Shown here one piece after another: positions 41,234 through 50,799 of a stretch of DNA of 64,000 nt (positions are counted from its first letter, which is position 1; each line of letters starts with the position of its first letter). The stretch comes from Methylobacterium aquaticum (GTDB lineage: Bacteria; Pseudomonadota; Alphaproteobacteria; Rhizobiales; Beijerinckiaceae). The notes beneath the pieces are model-generated. The model did not search any database, was not told the origin of the DNA, and worked only from the letters and a program-made list of their open reading frames with translations. The translations under genes were made by a program, and so were the position numbers. The stretch covers positions 1 through 64,000 of the forward strand of contig NZ_LABX01000056.1 in assembly GCF_001043915.1 (NCBI RefSeq), in the 5' to 3' direction.

Positions 41234-41776
41234 ATGCTCAATGAATTTCTCCGATTGCTCAGTCGAGCTTACACCTCGATTTCGGTAGATTTATTGGCCT
41301 ATGTGATAGTACCAGCATCGCTATTTCTGACAGCTTCGGCTTTGCACCCAGAGGAATTAGAGGATAGAATTAGCTTCTTATCTAAGAAAAAAAATATCAA
41401 TTTGCCATTCACTGGTGAATGTAACGGTAAAATTGGGATGGAAGTTGGAAATTTGAAATTGTTGTTTCTGAAACTTGAAAGAACATATTGGAGCGAAAAA
41501 TGTGGAAGTCTTGTAATATCTAGAAATCTAATAGATATTGGCCTACGGTATGATGAAAGATCGCTTCAGGCCGTTGGTCTTATCACTTCAGCGCTCATTA
41601 TTCCAGATGTAAAGCAAGCTCCTGTCAATGTAGCCCGCTTGTTTAGAGAGGCTACAGCGGAAGACATGACAATTTTTGAAAATGGCAAATGCCAATGGCG
41701 AATTAGACGGCAGAGAGATGATTTAACATTTGGTTTGGTTTGTCCTAGATCGCGTCGCACATCTAAAGCTACTTAG
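41234..41776 (+). CDS. AT-rich hypothetical protein, likely acquired
   Basis: A 180-residue protein with one N-terminal hydrophobic segment (VDLLAYVIVPASLFLTASAL) and a Cys-containing, beta-rich remainder. The gene uses AT-ending codons far more than its neighbours, a sign of recent transfer. No family recognised, no motif. Confidence 0.6.
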   Translation: MLNEFLRLLSRAYTSISVDLLAYVIVPASLFLTASALHPEELEDRISFLSKKKNINLPFTGECNGKIGMEVGNLKLLFLKLERTYWSEKCGSLVISRNLIDIGLRYDERSLQAVGLITSALIIPDVKQAPVNVARLFREATAEDMTIFENGKCQWRIRRQRDDLTFGLVCPRSRRTSKAT

Positions 41777-41984
41777 TAATGATTATCTGAATGCTATGAT
41801 TTTTAAAATATTAGAATAATATTTGCCTCGTGGCCCGGTTTTCAATTCGTTGCGTAGACGGTGCCGATAAAAGCGTTAGGGACCATCGATATATTGCCGA
41901 TCTCGCGCTACGCCTCTTCGCCGCGATTGGACAGGCGCAACTCGGCCAGGTGGAGCCAACTCGCATGTCGAGCCCACCGAGATC

Positions 41985-42518
41985 GTGTCGGCGCCGAACC
42001 CTGAGCCAGTTACTCGCGCCGCGGCGACGGATACACTCGTCAAGCAGACTCGCCCGTTCCGTCCTTGGGCGAGAAGCCGGGTGCCGAGCACTGCTGGGTC
42101 CGCTGTCCTCGCCCGAGCCCAGGCGCTCAACGCTCTCCTGGTCGCCACGATCAGCGTCCTTCCGGCCGCACTGCGCGATCCCATGCGCCCCTTCCAGGTC
42201 GGTCTCGGCCCCGAGATCCTCGCCCGCTGCAGACCCGAGGTGACGGTCAATGTCTGCGAGAGGGCGATCCGCGACTACGTCCGCAGCTTCAGCTACCGGC
42301 ACGCGGTCGCCCAGCCTGGATCGATGCGCTACGACCTTGATGGCAATCCGGTCGAGCCGGTGAGGGAGAAGGATCGGCACGACATGCAGCGCACCTACGA
42401 GGTCGACCAGGAGAGAGCCCGGCAGCGAAAGGCGGCTGCACTCGCTGCGGCTACCGCCGGCGCCGAGGCAGTTGGTCCTGTCGAAGATGCTGCGCAATCA
42501 GGCGCGCAGGGTGTCTGA
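41985..42518 (+). CDS. ProQ/FinO-family RNA chaperone
   Basis: A 177-residue protein with a ProQ/FinO domain at about 65-145: MRPFQVGLGPEILARC, the helix CERAIRDYVRSFSYRHAVAQ and the turn MRYDLDGNPVEPV. This family binds structured RNA; plasmid members repress conjugation or tune gene expression. The GTG start is not certain. The tail is Ala-rich. Confidence 0.8.
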   Translation: MSAPNPEPVTRAAATDTLVKQTRPFRPWARSRVPSTAGSAVLARAQALNALLVATISVLPAALRDPMRPFQVGLGPEILARCRPEVTVNVCERAIRDYVRSFSYRHAVAQPGSMRYDLDGNPVEPVREKDRHDMQRTYEVDQERARQRKAAALAAATAGAEAVGPVEDAAQSGAQGV

Positions 42519-42539
42519 GGCTGAGAGGGGCGTCCCCTA

Positions 42540-42625
42540 CGGGCCGCGCCCTACTCGCCGCCTGCGGCGGCTCCCCGAACCCGCTGCGCGGTTTCGGCCC
42601 TGCGGGTGACGGTCGCTGACGCGGT
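42540..42625 (+). repeat. Dispersed repeat, copy 1
   Basis: Shares the block CCCCGAACCC-(N)6-GGTTTCGGCCCT-GCGGGT with copies at about 49035 and 50642. This copy is the most diverged. It lies between the FinO-like gene and a secreted-protein gene. Confidence 0.5.
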
Positions 42626-42812
42626 GTGTGGTCTCAAGGCCGCGCGTACCTTGACCTCAGCCGGCTGCCTGGCGCTGCACCACCGACGACTTCGACGCCC
42701 TAGAGGGCGTCTACGCGGCCTCTCCAAACCCTGCTCGCCCTCGCATAAGGGGGGCGTATGGAGCCAGCATAAAGAGTGAAATGCGTCGAACAGCAAGTGA
42801 CTTGCTACAATT

Positions 42813-43064
42813 CTATCTTAGTTTCTTGCGATCATCGTCGCTTGGATTGCATTCCCGCTTAGTGCCGGGAATGTAGAATTTTCCATCGGAAGACGGATTG
42901 GTTCCGCCGCCACACCCCGGCATTCCCCCCGATGTGCCGTTCCCACCTCTATTGCCATTTCCACCGGCTTGACCGCCAGCACCCCCCACACCGCTACCCG
43001 CAAATGAGGTCGTTGCGACAGCGATCAAGCCGACAGTCATCAAAGCGGTCGAAAGACGCATCAT
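42813..43064 (-). CDS. Small Gly/Asn-rich secreted protein
   Basis: An 83-residue protein with a signal peptide (MTVGLIAVATTSFAG) and a Gly-rich low-complexity mature part with two or three Cys (MPGCGGG, KRECNPSDDDRKK). Function unknown; such proteins are common and poorly conserved in this group. Confidence 0.6.
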   Translation of the reverse strand: MMRLSTALMTVGLIAVATTSFAGSGVGGAGGQAGGNGNRGGNGTSGGMPGCGGGTNPSSDGKFYIPGTKRECNPSDDDRKKLR

Positions 43065-43424
43065 CTAATCCTCCGGAAAATCAATTCTTTATTTGGCTTC
43101 GAAAAAATCTGCCATTTATGTAATTTTGCGCAAAGTTGACATAGAGTCAAGTTTCTATCGCGTTTCAGAATGTGACGCATGGCTTGTAGCTGCTGCTCAG
43201 ACGGACCAGGATCGACGCGGCGTGTAGACCTCACCATAAGCCGTCGCGGTCCTCTTAGAGAGCAGCCCAAACCTAGCCGGGGTGAGCTATGCGCAGCCGA
43301 TGGCGTCCGCATGGGTATACCGCAGCGGACAGGGCCGAGACCGTCCGAATCCCTGTCCGCTAGGGTCGCTTTTGCCTTACGGACGTGGTTTTATGCGGAC
43401 ATGAGATCAACGGACGCTTCGGCC

Positions 43425-44060
43425 ATGTCGCAGACCATCCTCTACGCCCGCGTGAGCACCACAGACCAGACCGCCGCCCACCAGCGGACGCAGGCTGAGG
43501 CCGCGGGCTTCGCGATCGACGCCGTGGTTGCGGACGAAGGCGTGAGTGGCGTCAGCACCCGGCCCGCCGATCGGCTGCAGGGGCGCTGGCTGTTCGATAT
43601 GCTCCGGCGCGGCGACGTGCTCGTGGTCCGGTGGGTCGATCGGCTCGGCCGCGACTACCAGGACGTGACCGACACCATTCGCGAGCTGATGCGCCGCGGC
43701 GTGATCGTCCGTACGGTCATCAACGGCTTGGTGTTCGACGGCGCCACTAAGGACCCGATGCAGCAGGCCGTGCGGGATGCGCTCATCGCTTTCATGAGCG
43801 CGACGGCCCAGGCCCAGGCCGAGGCGACCAAGGAAGCGCAGCGCGCCGGGATCGCCCACGCCAAGGCCCGGGACGATGCATACCGCGGCCGCAAGCCCAG
43901 CTACACCCGGACTCAGCTCGACGCCGTGCGGGCCCAACTCGCCCAGGGCGCCACCGTCTCAGCAGTCGCCCGGAACTCCGGCCTAAGCCGACAGACCATC
44001 TACAGGATCCAGGAAGACCCGGCGGAGGCCGAAGCGATCCTCGCCCGATGGGTGGCCTGA
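43425..44060 (+). CDS. Serine recombinase (resolvase/invertase family)
   Basis: A 211-residue recombinase with catalytic Ser in LYARVSTTDQT, the family motif VVRWVDRLGRDYQDV and an HTH tail (GATVSAVARNSGLSRQTIYR). ATG at 43401 is an alternative start. The upstream 100 bases contain repeated GGAC/GTCC boxes that may be its res site. First of three related recombinases within 5.5 kb. Confidence 0.85.
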   Translation: MSQTILYARVSTTDQTAAHQRTQAEAAGFAIDAVVADEGVSGVSTRPADRLQGRWLFDMLRRGDVLVVRWVDRLGRDYQDVTDTIRELMRRGVIVRTVINGLVFDGATKDPMQQAVRDALIAFMSATAQAQAEATKEAQRAGIAHAKARDDAYRGRKPSYTRTQLDAVRAQLAQGATVSAVARNSGLSRQTIYRIQEDPAEAEAILARWVA

Positions 44061-44248
44061 GCTGTCTGTGGCCGGACCGCCGCATCTTCCTGCATACGGC
44101 GAAGCAACTCTGCCGTGTCGCGGGTCTTGAGGGCGAGTTCGTATCCATGCGCCCGGAGACAGGCATTGTTCGAGCGGACGCGCTCTGCCGCCTCGATTGT
44201 ATCTTGGGCGCGCTGGAGAAGCTCGGAGGTGCAATCGTCGGGTGACAT
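44000..44248 (-). CDS. Small helical hypothetical protein
   Basis: An 82-residue protein (MSPDDCTSELLQRAQDTIEA, then AHGYELALKTRDTAELLRR) that looks like a coiled coil. The 3' end overlaps the convergent recombinase by 61 bases. Upstream frames continue but without coding character, so I start at the Met at 44248. Unknown function. Confidence 0.45.
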   Translation of the reverse strand: MSPDDCTSELLQRAQDTIEAAERVRSNNACLRAHGYELALKTRDTAELLRRMQEDAAVRPQTAQATHRARIASASAGSSWIL

Positions 44249-44554
44249 GCCACCTGTAATGCACAGGCAGGAATTCCGATCCCGGCAGAAATCTAGATCG
44301 GCTGCTTCGGAGTGAAGCTTGACGTAGCCTATAGGACTATGAGGCCGGAGGGCGGCGCCCGCATGCCTCAGACCGGCATGTACGGGAAACCCTGCCGGCG
44401 ACGTTCCCATGCATCTGCTCAACTCGACGGGATTTGCCGTGCTAGCCCCATGGCTGGGTTCGTACGCGGCAAGATGTGACCTTCAGCGATAAATGGCGGT
44501 CTTTCTTCAGGGCTTGATGGCCGATCCCGCGTTGCGGTCGGGACGCTGAGGCGA

Positions 44555-45139
44555 TCAGGACGGCACGGTTGCGTCCCTGATCCGCAGGATGGTCTGCCGG
44601 CTGGTCTTGAATGCCCGCGCCAGGGCCGACACGCTCGCACCCTCCCCGAGCTGACGCGCCACCTCCGCCCGCTGCTCGCCGGTGAGACTGGCCGGCCGGC
44701 CGAGCCGTCGGCCTTCCGCCCGCGCTCGGCTCAGCCCGGCCTGGGTCCGCTCGATCAGGAGATCGCGCTCGAACTCCGCGACCGCGTTGATCACGCCCAT
44801 CGTCAGCTTGCCCGTTGAACTCGTCAGATCGACCCCACCCAGCGCCAGGCAGTGAACCCGCACGCCGAGTTCGTCGAGCCTGGCGACGGTCGCACCCACG
44901 TCCATCGCATTGCGGCCGAGCCGGTCGAGCTTGGTCACCACCAGAACGTCGCCCGCCTCGAGCCTGTCGAGCAGGCGGGCGAACCCGCGGCGCTGCGCGA
45001 CTGCTGTGGATCCCGACACGGTCTCGGTGACGAGGCGGCGCGGCTCGATGGTGAACCCGGCGGCCTGGATCTCGGTGAGCTGGTTGTCGGTGGTCTGGCC
45101 GGGGGTCGAGACGCGGAGGTAGGCGAAGGTGCGCGGCAT
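44555..45139 (-). CDS. Transposon resolvase (serine recombinase)
   Basis: A 194-residue enzyme with catalytic Ser in [31 protein letters not shown] and an HTH tail ([20 protein letters not shown]). Divergent from the transposase with the res region between, as in Tn5053-type elements. It would resolve cointegrates. Confidence 0.88.
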   Translation of the reverse strand: MPRTFAYLRVSTPGQTTDNQLTEIQAAGFTIEPRRLVTETVSGSTAVAQRRGFARLLDRLEAGDVLVVTKLDRLGRNAMDVGATVARLDELGVRVHCLALGGVDLTSSTGKLTMGVINAVAEFERDLLIERTQAGLSRARAEGRRLGRPASLTGEQRAEVARQLGEGASVSALARAFKTSRQTILRIRDATVPS

Positions 45140-45289
45140 GAAGCAGTTTTGTCCGAAAACCCTGACCGGAACTGGACACCTGTCCGGAACTCGCGGAAGC
45201 TAGGTTTTGAACAGGATGGGCCACACTGTCCAGAACCGGCCGGTTCCGGACAGGCCTGGCAGGCAAGCGTCACTGGTCAGGGAGGCCCC
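45140..45289. promoter_or_regulatory. Candidate res site of the transposon
   Basis: The region between resolvase and transposase holds repeated CCTGTCCGGAAC-type boxes: one at 45179-45190, an imperfect one near 45226 (CTGTCCAGAACC) and an inverted one at 45242-45253 (GGTTCCGGACAG). Paired boxes of this kind are typical resolvase-binding subsites. Promoters for both genes must also lie here. Confidence 0.6.
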
Positions 45290-46759
45290 ATGACGGACCC
45301 CACCATCGTGGCTTCGTTCGCGGACCTCGCCGAGGACCAACGCCGGCTGGCCATGGCGCGCTTCGCCGTGCTCCAGCCGACGCTGGAGAACGATGTGCCC
45401 CTGATCCACGCCGCCGCGCAGGCCGACGTGCCGCTGCGAACCGCCCAGCGCTGGCTTGCCCGGTATCGCCATGACGGGCTGGTCGGTCTCGCCCGTGCCG
45501 GTCGGCGCGACGCGGGCCACAGCCGCCTGCCCGCCGATCTCGTGACCCTGATCGAGGGCATGGCCCTGCGACGGCCACGATCCTCGGCCGCCGCCATCCA
45601 TCGAAGGGCCGCTGCCGTCGCCGAGGCTCAGGGTTGGCGCATCCCCTCCTACAGCACGGTCTACGCCATCCTCGCTCGCCTCGATCCGGCGATGGTGACT
45701 CTGGCACTCGACGGACCCGCCGCCTTCCGGGACCGCTACGAGCTGATCGTCCGTCACCGGGCGAGCGCGCCCAACGCGCTCTGGCAAGCCGATCACACGC
45801 TCCTCGACATCCTCGTTCTCGACGAAGGCGGCAGATCGGTCCGACCCTGGCTCACGACAGTGATCGACGACCACTCGCGGGCGATCGCCGGCACCATGCT
45901 GTTCCTCGGAGCGCCCTCGGCGCTCAACACCAGCCTGGCGCTCCGCCACGCCATCTGGCGCAAGGCCGACCCCGCCTGGCCCGTCTGCGGCATCCCGGAT
46001 GTGCTCTACGTCGATCACGGCAGCGACTTCACCAGCCATCACCTCGATCAGGTGGCGGCCAACCTGCGCGTCCAGATCGTCCACTCCGGCGTCGCCCGCC
46101 CGCAGGGTCGAGGCAAGATCGAGCGCCTGTTCGGGACCCTCAACACCGAACTCCTGTCCGAACTACCCGGCCACCTCGTCGACGGTAAGCTGGCCAGCCC
46201 GCCGGTCCTCTCGCTGGCCGACCTGGATCGGGCGGTCGGCGCTTTCATCAGCGGCACCTATCACGGGCGCACGCATGGCGAGATCGGGCAAACGCCGCTC
46301 GATGCGTGGCGGGCGAACGGCTTCCTGCCCCGCCTCCCCGAGACCCTCGAGGCGCTCGACCTTCTTCTGGTGATGGTCGCCAAGCCGCGCTGCGTGCGCC
46401 GTGACGGCATCCACTTCCAGGGTCTGCGCTACGTCGCCTCGACCCTGGCGGCCTATGTCGGCGAGACCGTCACGATCCGCTACGACCCGCGCGACGTCTC
46501 CGAGATCCGGGTCTTTCATCGCGACCGTTTCCTGTGCCGGGCGGTGAACGAGGAGCATGCCGGGGAAGCTCTCAGCCTCAAGGACATCGAGGCGGCCCGT
46601 CGCTTGCACCGCCGTGCGTTGCGCACTGCCATCAACGAGCGCGTGGCGCGCGTCGCGGACTTCCTGCCCGACCCCGCTCGTCCCCAGCGCCAGGCCGCAC
46701 CGGCCCGCTCCGCGACGCGGCCACGGTTGCGCGTGTATCAGGCGGAGGACGAGGGATGA
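45290..46759 (+). CDS. TniA/TnsB-like DDE transposase
   Basis: A 489-residue transposase. N-terminal HTH (AAQADVPLRTAQRWLARYRH) is followed by the rve catalytic core with Asp in WQADHTLLDILVLD, Asp in VDHGSDFTSHHL and Glu in GRGKIERLFGTL, and a Mu-type C-terminal barrel. GGAGG precedes the ATG at 45290. The stop overlaps the TniB start by 4 bases. Confidence 0.92.
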   Translation: MTDPTIVASFADLAEDQRRLAMARFAVLQPTLENDVPLIHAAAQADVPLRTAQRWLARYRHDGLVGLARAGRRDAGHSRLPADLVTLIEGMALRRPRSSAAAIHRRAAAVAEAQGWRIPSYSTVYAILARLDPAMVTLALDGPAAFRDRYELIVRHRASAPNALWQADHTLLDILVLDEGGRSVRPWLTTVIDDHSRAIAGTMLFLGAPSALNTSLALRHAIWRKADPAWPVCGIPDVLYVDHGSDFTSHHLDQVAANLRVQIVHSGVARPQGRGKIERLFGTLNTELLSELPGHLVDGKLASPPVLSLADLDRAVGAFISGTYHGRTHGEIGQTPLDAWRANGFLPRLPETLEALDLLLVMVAKPRCVRRDGIHFQGLRYVASTLAAYVGETVTIRYDPRDVSEIRVFHRDRFLCRAVNEEHAGEALSLKDIEAARRLHRRALRTAINERVARVADFLPDPARPQRQAAPARSATRPRLRVYQAEDEG

Positions 46760-47568
46760 CCGCCAGATCGGGCGCCTTCATCGCGACCAAGGAGCATCGC
46801 CGCTTCAGCGAATTCGCCGACGCGGTTCGCAAACACCGCTACATCGGCCTCTGCTACGGGCCGGCCGGCGTCGGCAAGACGCTGTCAGCGCGTCGTTACG
46901 CACACTGGGATGTGGCCGAGCCCTTTCTCGAAACCTGGGGGCCGCGCCAGCCCTCGGACGCCGAGGTCCATGCCACGCTCGCCGGGAGCCGCAGCGCCTT
47001 CTACACTCCGGCGGTGGGATGCTCGTTGCGGGTGCTGCGCGACGACGTGGCTTGCCTTCTCGTTCGAGTGGATGCCTGCATCGACGAACACCTCGGGCGC
47101 GACAAGGCGAGCGGCACGGGTCTTCGGCGTGGATTGGCCGAGCTCTTGATCGTGGATGAGGCCGAGCGGCTGTCGACGACGGGCCTGGAGCACCTGCGCG
47201 ATCTGTTCGACCGCACGAGCATTGGGGTGATCCTGATCGGTATGCCGGGGATCGAGAAGCGTCTGTCGCGCTACCCTCAGCTCTACAGCCGTGTCGGCTT
47301 TGCCCACCACTATCGTCCCTTGCAAGGCGACGAACTCACCTTCGTGCTGACGCGCCACTGGCGCCAGCTCGGGCTCGCGCTGGACGAGGCGGATTTCACG
47401 GATGTCCAGGCGATGGCGTCGATCGCACGGATCACGGGCGGCAACTTCCGGCTGCTTCAGCGCCTGTTCGTGCAGATTGCGCGCATCCTCAAGATCAACG
47501 AGCTGAGGGTGATCACGGACGACGTCGTCGAGGCGGCTCGCAGTACGCTGGTCATCGGCGCCACTTAG
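46756..47568 (+). CDS. TniB-like AAA ATPase
   Basis: A 270-residue AAA protein with Walker A CYGPAGVGKTLSA, Walker B LLIVDEAERL and sensor-1 region IGVILIGMPG. In TniB/TnsC systems it selects the target and activates the DDE transposase. Overlaps tniA by 4 bases (ATGA). Confidence 0.92.
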   Translation: MTARSGAFIATKEHRRFSEFADAVRKHRYIGLCYGPAGVGKTLSARRYAHWDVAEPFLETWGPRQPSDAEVHATLAGSRSAFYTPAVGCSLRVLRDDVACLLVRVDACIDEHLGRDKASGTGLRRGLAELLIVDEAERLSTTGLEHLRDLFDRTSIGVILIGMPGIEKRLSRYPQLYSRVGFAHHYRPLQGDELTFVLTRHWRQLGLALDEADFTDVQAMASIARITGGNFRLLQRLFVQIARILKINELRVITDDVVEAARSTLVIGAT

Positions 47569-47857
47569 CGCACGAAAAAAGCCGCCAGTTATCGCTGAAG
47601 GTCACACCGCATGGGGTGGGAAGAAGAACTTCTTAAGGTCAAGCTGTTGCGACTTCGATCAAATCCATTTATACAATTTACATTTGATTGGTTTTTCAGC
47701 ATTTGTTGGCGCGATCTACAACAAATAATTACGTTTATACGTATGTTAACGTGCCACCAACCCTGTCCGGATACAGACACAGGATCGTTGGAGTGCATTG
47801 AAGCCTTCCGGCGAATACGAAATTTCCGCGCTATCGGCGTGCTTTACTGAGTTTGCT

Positions 47858-48100
47858 ATGCCTCGTTTCTTCTTTGACATACAAGACGGCGGCTTGACGG
47901 TCGACGATGTAGGAACCGAGTTCCCTAATGTGCATGCTGCCCGGGATGCTGCGATCAGGGTCTTACCTGATATCGCGCGAGATTACATAGCGCCGCACGC
48001 GGACCGAGAGATTTCGGTATTGATGCGCAACGAGGCGGGGCAAGAGGTCTTCAAAGCCTCATTCAGTCTCCGAGCCGAGTGGTTGGTCGAGACCGCCTGA
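47858..48100 (+). CDS. DUF6894-like small protein
   Basis: An 80-residue protein, MPRFFFDIQDGGLTVDDVGT onward, with the DUF6894 pattern of an FF-DI-DG start and an E/D-F-A-R-D-A helix (VHAARDAAIRVLPDIA). Such proteins are frequent in Methylobacterium and Bradyrhizobium; function unknown. The start at 47858 is the one that matches the family. Confidence 0.72.
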   Translation: MPRFFFDIQDGGLTVDDVGTEFPNVHAARDAAIRVLPDIARDYIAPHADREISVLMRNEAGQEVFKASFSLRAEWLVETA

Positions 48101-48228
48101 GACATGCTGTGAAGCCAGTTCGGGTAGGCGATCTTCTTCGTTGACGGTCCGCAACGGGTCGCCAGCAGACCCATGAAGCGCTCGTCAGCGTCAGGCGTCA
48201 GCCAACATGCCCGACTGGCCATCTTGGA

Positions 48229-48391
48229 TGTCGGAAAACACCTGTTTTCCGACATATATTCGCATCTTAACAGTATACCGTTCTGGTGCGGCTTCGTGGT
48301 ACGTCCCTCGAGCGTTCCAAAAGGGTTGTTTTCGGTATATGTTACACACCCCCGTTCAAAGCCACCCTTTTGGTACGTTTTGAGGTCCAGA
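48229..48391 (+). promoter_or_regulatory. Candidate res region of the downstream recombinase
   Basis: TGTCGGAAAAC (48229-48239) and GTTTTCCGACA (48244-48254) form a perfect 11-base dyad. Further half-sites, TTTTCGGTATATGTTACA and GACATATATTCG, follow before the start codon. The layout matches a three-subsite res region of a Tn3-type resolvase. Confidence 0.65.
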
Positions 48392-48958
48392 ATGGCCCGG
48401 TTCGGCTATGCCCGCGTCTCCTCCACCGACCAGGACCTCACCATTCAGCTCGAAAAGCTGAAGGCCGCCGGCTGCACCGTGATCCGCTCGGAGAAGATGT
48501 CGGGCAAATCCGCCGACGACCGGCCCGAACTCGCCACCGTGATGCAGTTCCTGCGCGAGGGTGACGAGCTAGTGGTGGTCCGCCTCGACCGTCTCGGCCG
48601 CTCCACCCGGGACGTGCTCAACCTGGTGCACGACCTCGACCAGAAGGGCGCCTCCTTGCGCATCCTCGACCCCGAAATGACCACGGGCGGTGACATTGGG
48701 CGGATCGTCGTCACCGTGCTCGGCATGGTGGCGGAGATGGAGCGCAAGTTCATCCTGGAGCGTCAGCGAGCCGGGATCGAGGCGGCCAAGGCAGCAGGCG
48801 TCTACGCCGGCAAGGGTCGGCCGAAATCCATGCCCGTGGACGAAATCCGGCGCCGGGATGCAGCAGGGGAAGGACCCGCTGCCATCGCCCGGGCCCTTGG
48901 GATCTCCCGCACCAGCGTCTACCGGGCGCTCGAGGCGAAGGAGGAGATGCAGGCCTGA
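48392..48958 (+). CDS. Tn3-type resolvase (serine recombinase)
   Basis: A 188-residue recombinase: catalytic Ser in GYARVSSTDQDLTIQ, VVRLDRLGRSTRDVLNL, EMERKFILERQRAGI and an HTH tail (AIARALGISRTSVYRAL). The ATG at 48392 follows GAGG in a short spacer. Upstream dyad repeats probably form its res site. No transposase of this element remains nearby. Confidence 0.88.
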   Translation: MARFGYARVSSTDQDLTIQLEKLKAAGCTVIRSEKMSGKSADDRPELATVMQFLREGDELVVVRLDRLGRSTRDVLNLVHDLDQKGASLRILDPEMTTGGDIGRIVVTVLGMVAEMERKFILERQRAGIEAAKAAGVYAGKGRPKSMPVDEIRRRDAAGEGPAAIARALGISRTSVYRALEAKEEMQA

Positions 48959-49280
48959 CTTACTGGTCTCACACGCTGGGGGGTCGCCAGAGAACGAAAC
49001 GGTGAGACCATATTGAAGGGCGCGTGCCTTGAGGACCACGTCCGACTCGCTTCGCTCCCTGAACCCCGTGCCGGGTTTCGGCCCTGCTGGTAACGACCGT
49101 CCCGCGCGGCCTACTCCGCAGTCGTGGCATGCACCACTATTGCGGGCCCTTACCATGCAGTCATCAAAGCGTGAGCTTGGGTAGAAGTTCGAGAGGACGA
49201 GCGCCGCGATCAGAGGTAAGCTGTCGCTTCGGGTTCCGACCCCTATCTGGTGTAACAGCATTCACAAAGGAATTATCGCG
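48959..49280. other. Intergenic, holds copy 2 of the dispersed repeat
   Basis: About 320 bases with no gene. The block at about 49035-49110 (ACTCGCTTCGCTCCCTGAAC, CCCGTGCCGGGTTTCGGCCC) matches the repeat at 50642-50717 closely. AT content rises at the right end where an acquired gene begins. Confidence 0.6.
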
Positions 49281-50589
49281 TTGAAAACAGCTCACACAAC
49301 CGATGAAGTGTTCGGAATAAATCGCGATCTTCCTATGAACTACGTTGTTCGAAAGATTGTCGATGACAAATTTATTGAAAGTCTGTCCCGAGGCCAACAT
49401 ATTGTGATTTATGGTAGTTCTAAGCAAGATAAAACATCGTTGCGCAAAAAGTGTTTGGTTGAAACTGATTATATTGTAGTATCTTGTCAAAATAAATGGA
49501 CACTAGCCGAACTGCATGCTTCTATATTAAAGGAAGCGGGCTTCAATATTCGCCAATCTCTCGAAAAAACAGCTTCAGGTTCTCACAAAGTTGTCGCAGG
49601 CGTCGGTGCCAAAGCTAAGATCCCGCTTATTACAGAGGGTTCGGGTAATGCCGGTTACGAATCAAAATACCAGCACTGAAAAAGAAACCTTAAAGCCAAT
49701 AGAACTTGATCCAAACGATCCTAACGACATCATTCGGGCGTTGGAAGAAATTAAATTCAAGCGCTATATAGTGCTCGAAGATTTTCACTATCTACCTGAT
49801 GAGTCGCAGAGGAATTTTAGCTTTTCCCTAAAAACGTTTCACGAAAATTCCAAACTCACATTTATCATTGTGGGTGTATGGCGTGAGGAAAACCGGCTCA
49901 TCGGTTTTAATGGTGATTTAACTGATCGCGTCTCATCGGTTGACGTTGATACTTGGACACGCGATAGCCTTGCCGAAGTAATTGATGCGGGCGCCGCACT
50001 CTTGAACGTCGTGGTTGACGAAGGGTTTCGAGAGGGCTTACTCAGCAGATGCTTTGATAGCGTTCACATCGTTCAAGAAGCTTGCCGGCGAGCATGCCGC
50101 GCTTCAAGCGTCTTTGAAACTTGTCAGGGTGATCCTCATGTGGTTGGTGTCGACATCGATCCTGCACAGGTTGTCGGTCAAGTTGTTTCAGAGCAAGCTG
50201 GGAGGTACAGAGGCTTTCTGATGGGCTTTGCCGACGGCTTTCAGGAAACCGATTTGGAGATGCCGAAATGGGTAGTCTATGCAATACTCTGTAGCTCCGT
50301 CGAGCAGCTTGAGAAGGGCATCAGACTTCGCAGGATCGCTTCGTTAATAAAGTCAAAGCACCCAAAAGGTAAAGATCTAAATAATGGAAATATTACACAG
50401 ATTTTAAATTCTGCGGCCTCTTTGCAGAACAAAAAGGGTACTAGGCCCCTTGTACTCGACTACGACACAGCCAATACAAGCTTGCACGTGGTCGATAAAG
50501 GATTTTTGATTTGGCTTTCTACTCAAGATCGTGCCGAGCTTTTGGACGATCTGAGCTTGCCTGAAGCTATAGAGCCAGACCATGCATGA
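49281..50589 (+). pseudogene. Frameshifted AT-rich ATPase of an acquired defence-like family
   Basis: Two frames form one protein of about 435 residues. The first (49281-49679) has VIYGSSKQDKTSLRKK, a Walker A in which Gly before Lys is Asp (the intact family reads GSSKQGKTSL, from memory). The second (from about 49650) continues with Walker B YIVLEDFHYLPDE and the C-terminal helical part. The switch is near 49650-49670, so one base was lost or gained. The AT-rich codons and P-loop mutation indicate a transferred, decaying gene. Confidence 0.7.
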
Positions 50590-50641
50590 GTAGTTTAGAT
50601 TATTGCCCGACGTTACCACAGCCGATTGGCGCGTTCCTTCG

Positions 50642-50740
50642 GAACCGCGTCCTACTCGCTTCGCTCCCCGAACCCCGTGCCGGGTTTCGGCCCTACGGGT
50701 AACGACCGCATCGCGCGACCCGCACCGCGGTGGGAGGTAT
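50642..50740 (-). repeat. Dispersed repeat, copy 3
   Basis: Close match to the block at 49035-49110: ACTCGCTTCGCTCCCCGAAC followed by CCCGTGCCGGGTTTCGG. The spaced inverted arms CCCGTGCCGGG suggest a hairpin. It is adjacent to the stop of the decayed ATPase. Confidence 0.55.
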
Positions 50741-50799
50741 GATCGACATCGCGGTGGGCATCAGCCGATCCGGTAGGTGGCAAGAGTCGGGTACACCGT

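Larger units (their letters stand above)
44475..47606. mobile_element. Compact Tn5053/Tn7-like transposon (TniA-TniB + resolvase)
   Basis: Both ends carry TGTGACCTTCAGCGATAA in inverted orientation (44475 on the left, complement ending at 47606), followed by similar (C/A)TGGCGG sequence. Inside are a serine recombinase, a probable res site, a DDE transposase and an AAA protein, and nothing else. No matching direct repeats flank it (CAAGA left, CCGCA right), so the target duplication is lost or the element was rearranged. Confidence 0.85.

Noticed and set aside
44470-47611. Five-base target duplication of the TniA/TniB transposon
   Set aside because: Flanks read CAAGA and CCGCA, so no duplication is present.
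47609-47857. 79-codon plus-strand frame at 47611-47850
   Set aside because: It begins within the transposon flank and its sequence has no coding character; probably chance in an AT-rich spacer.
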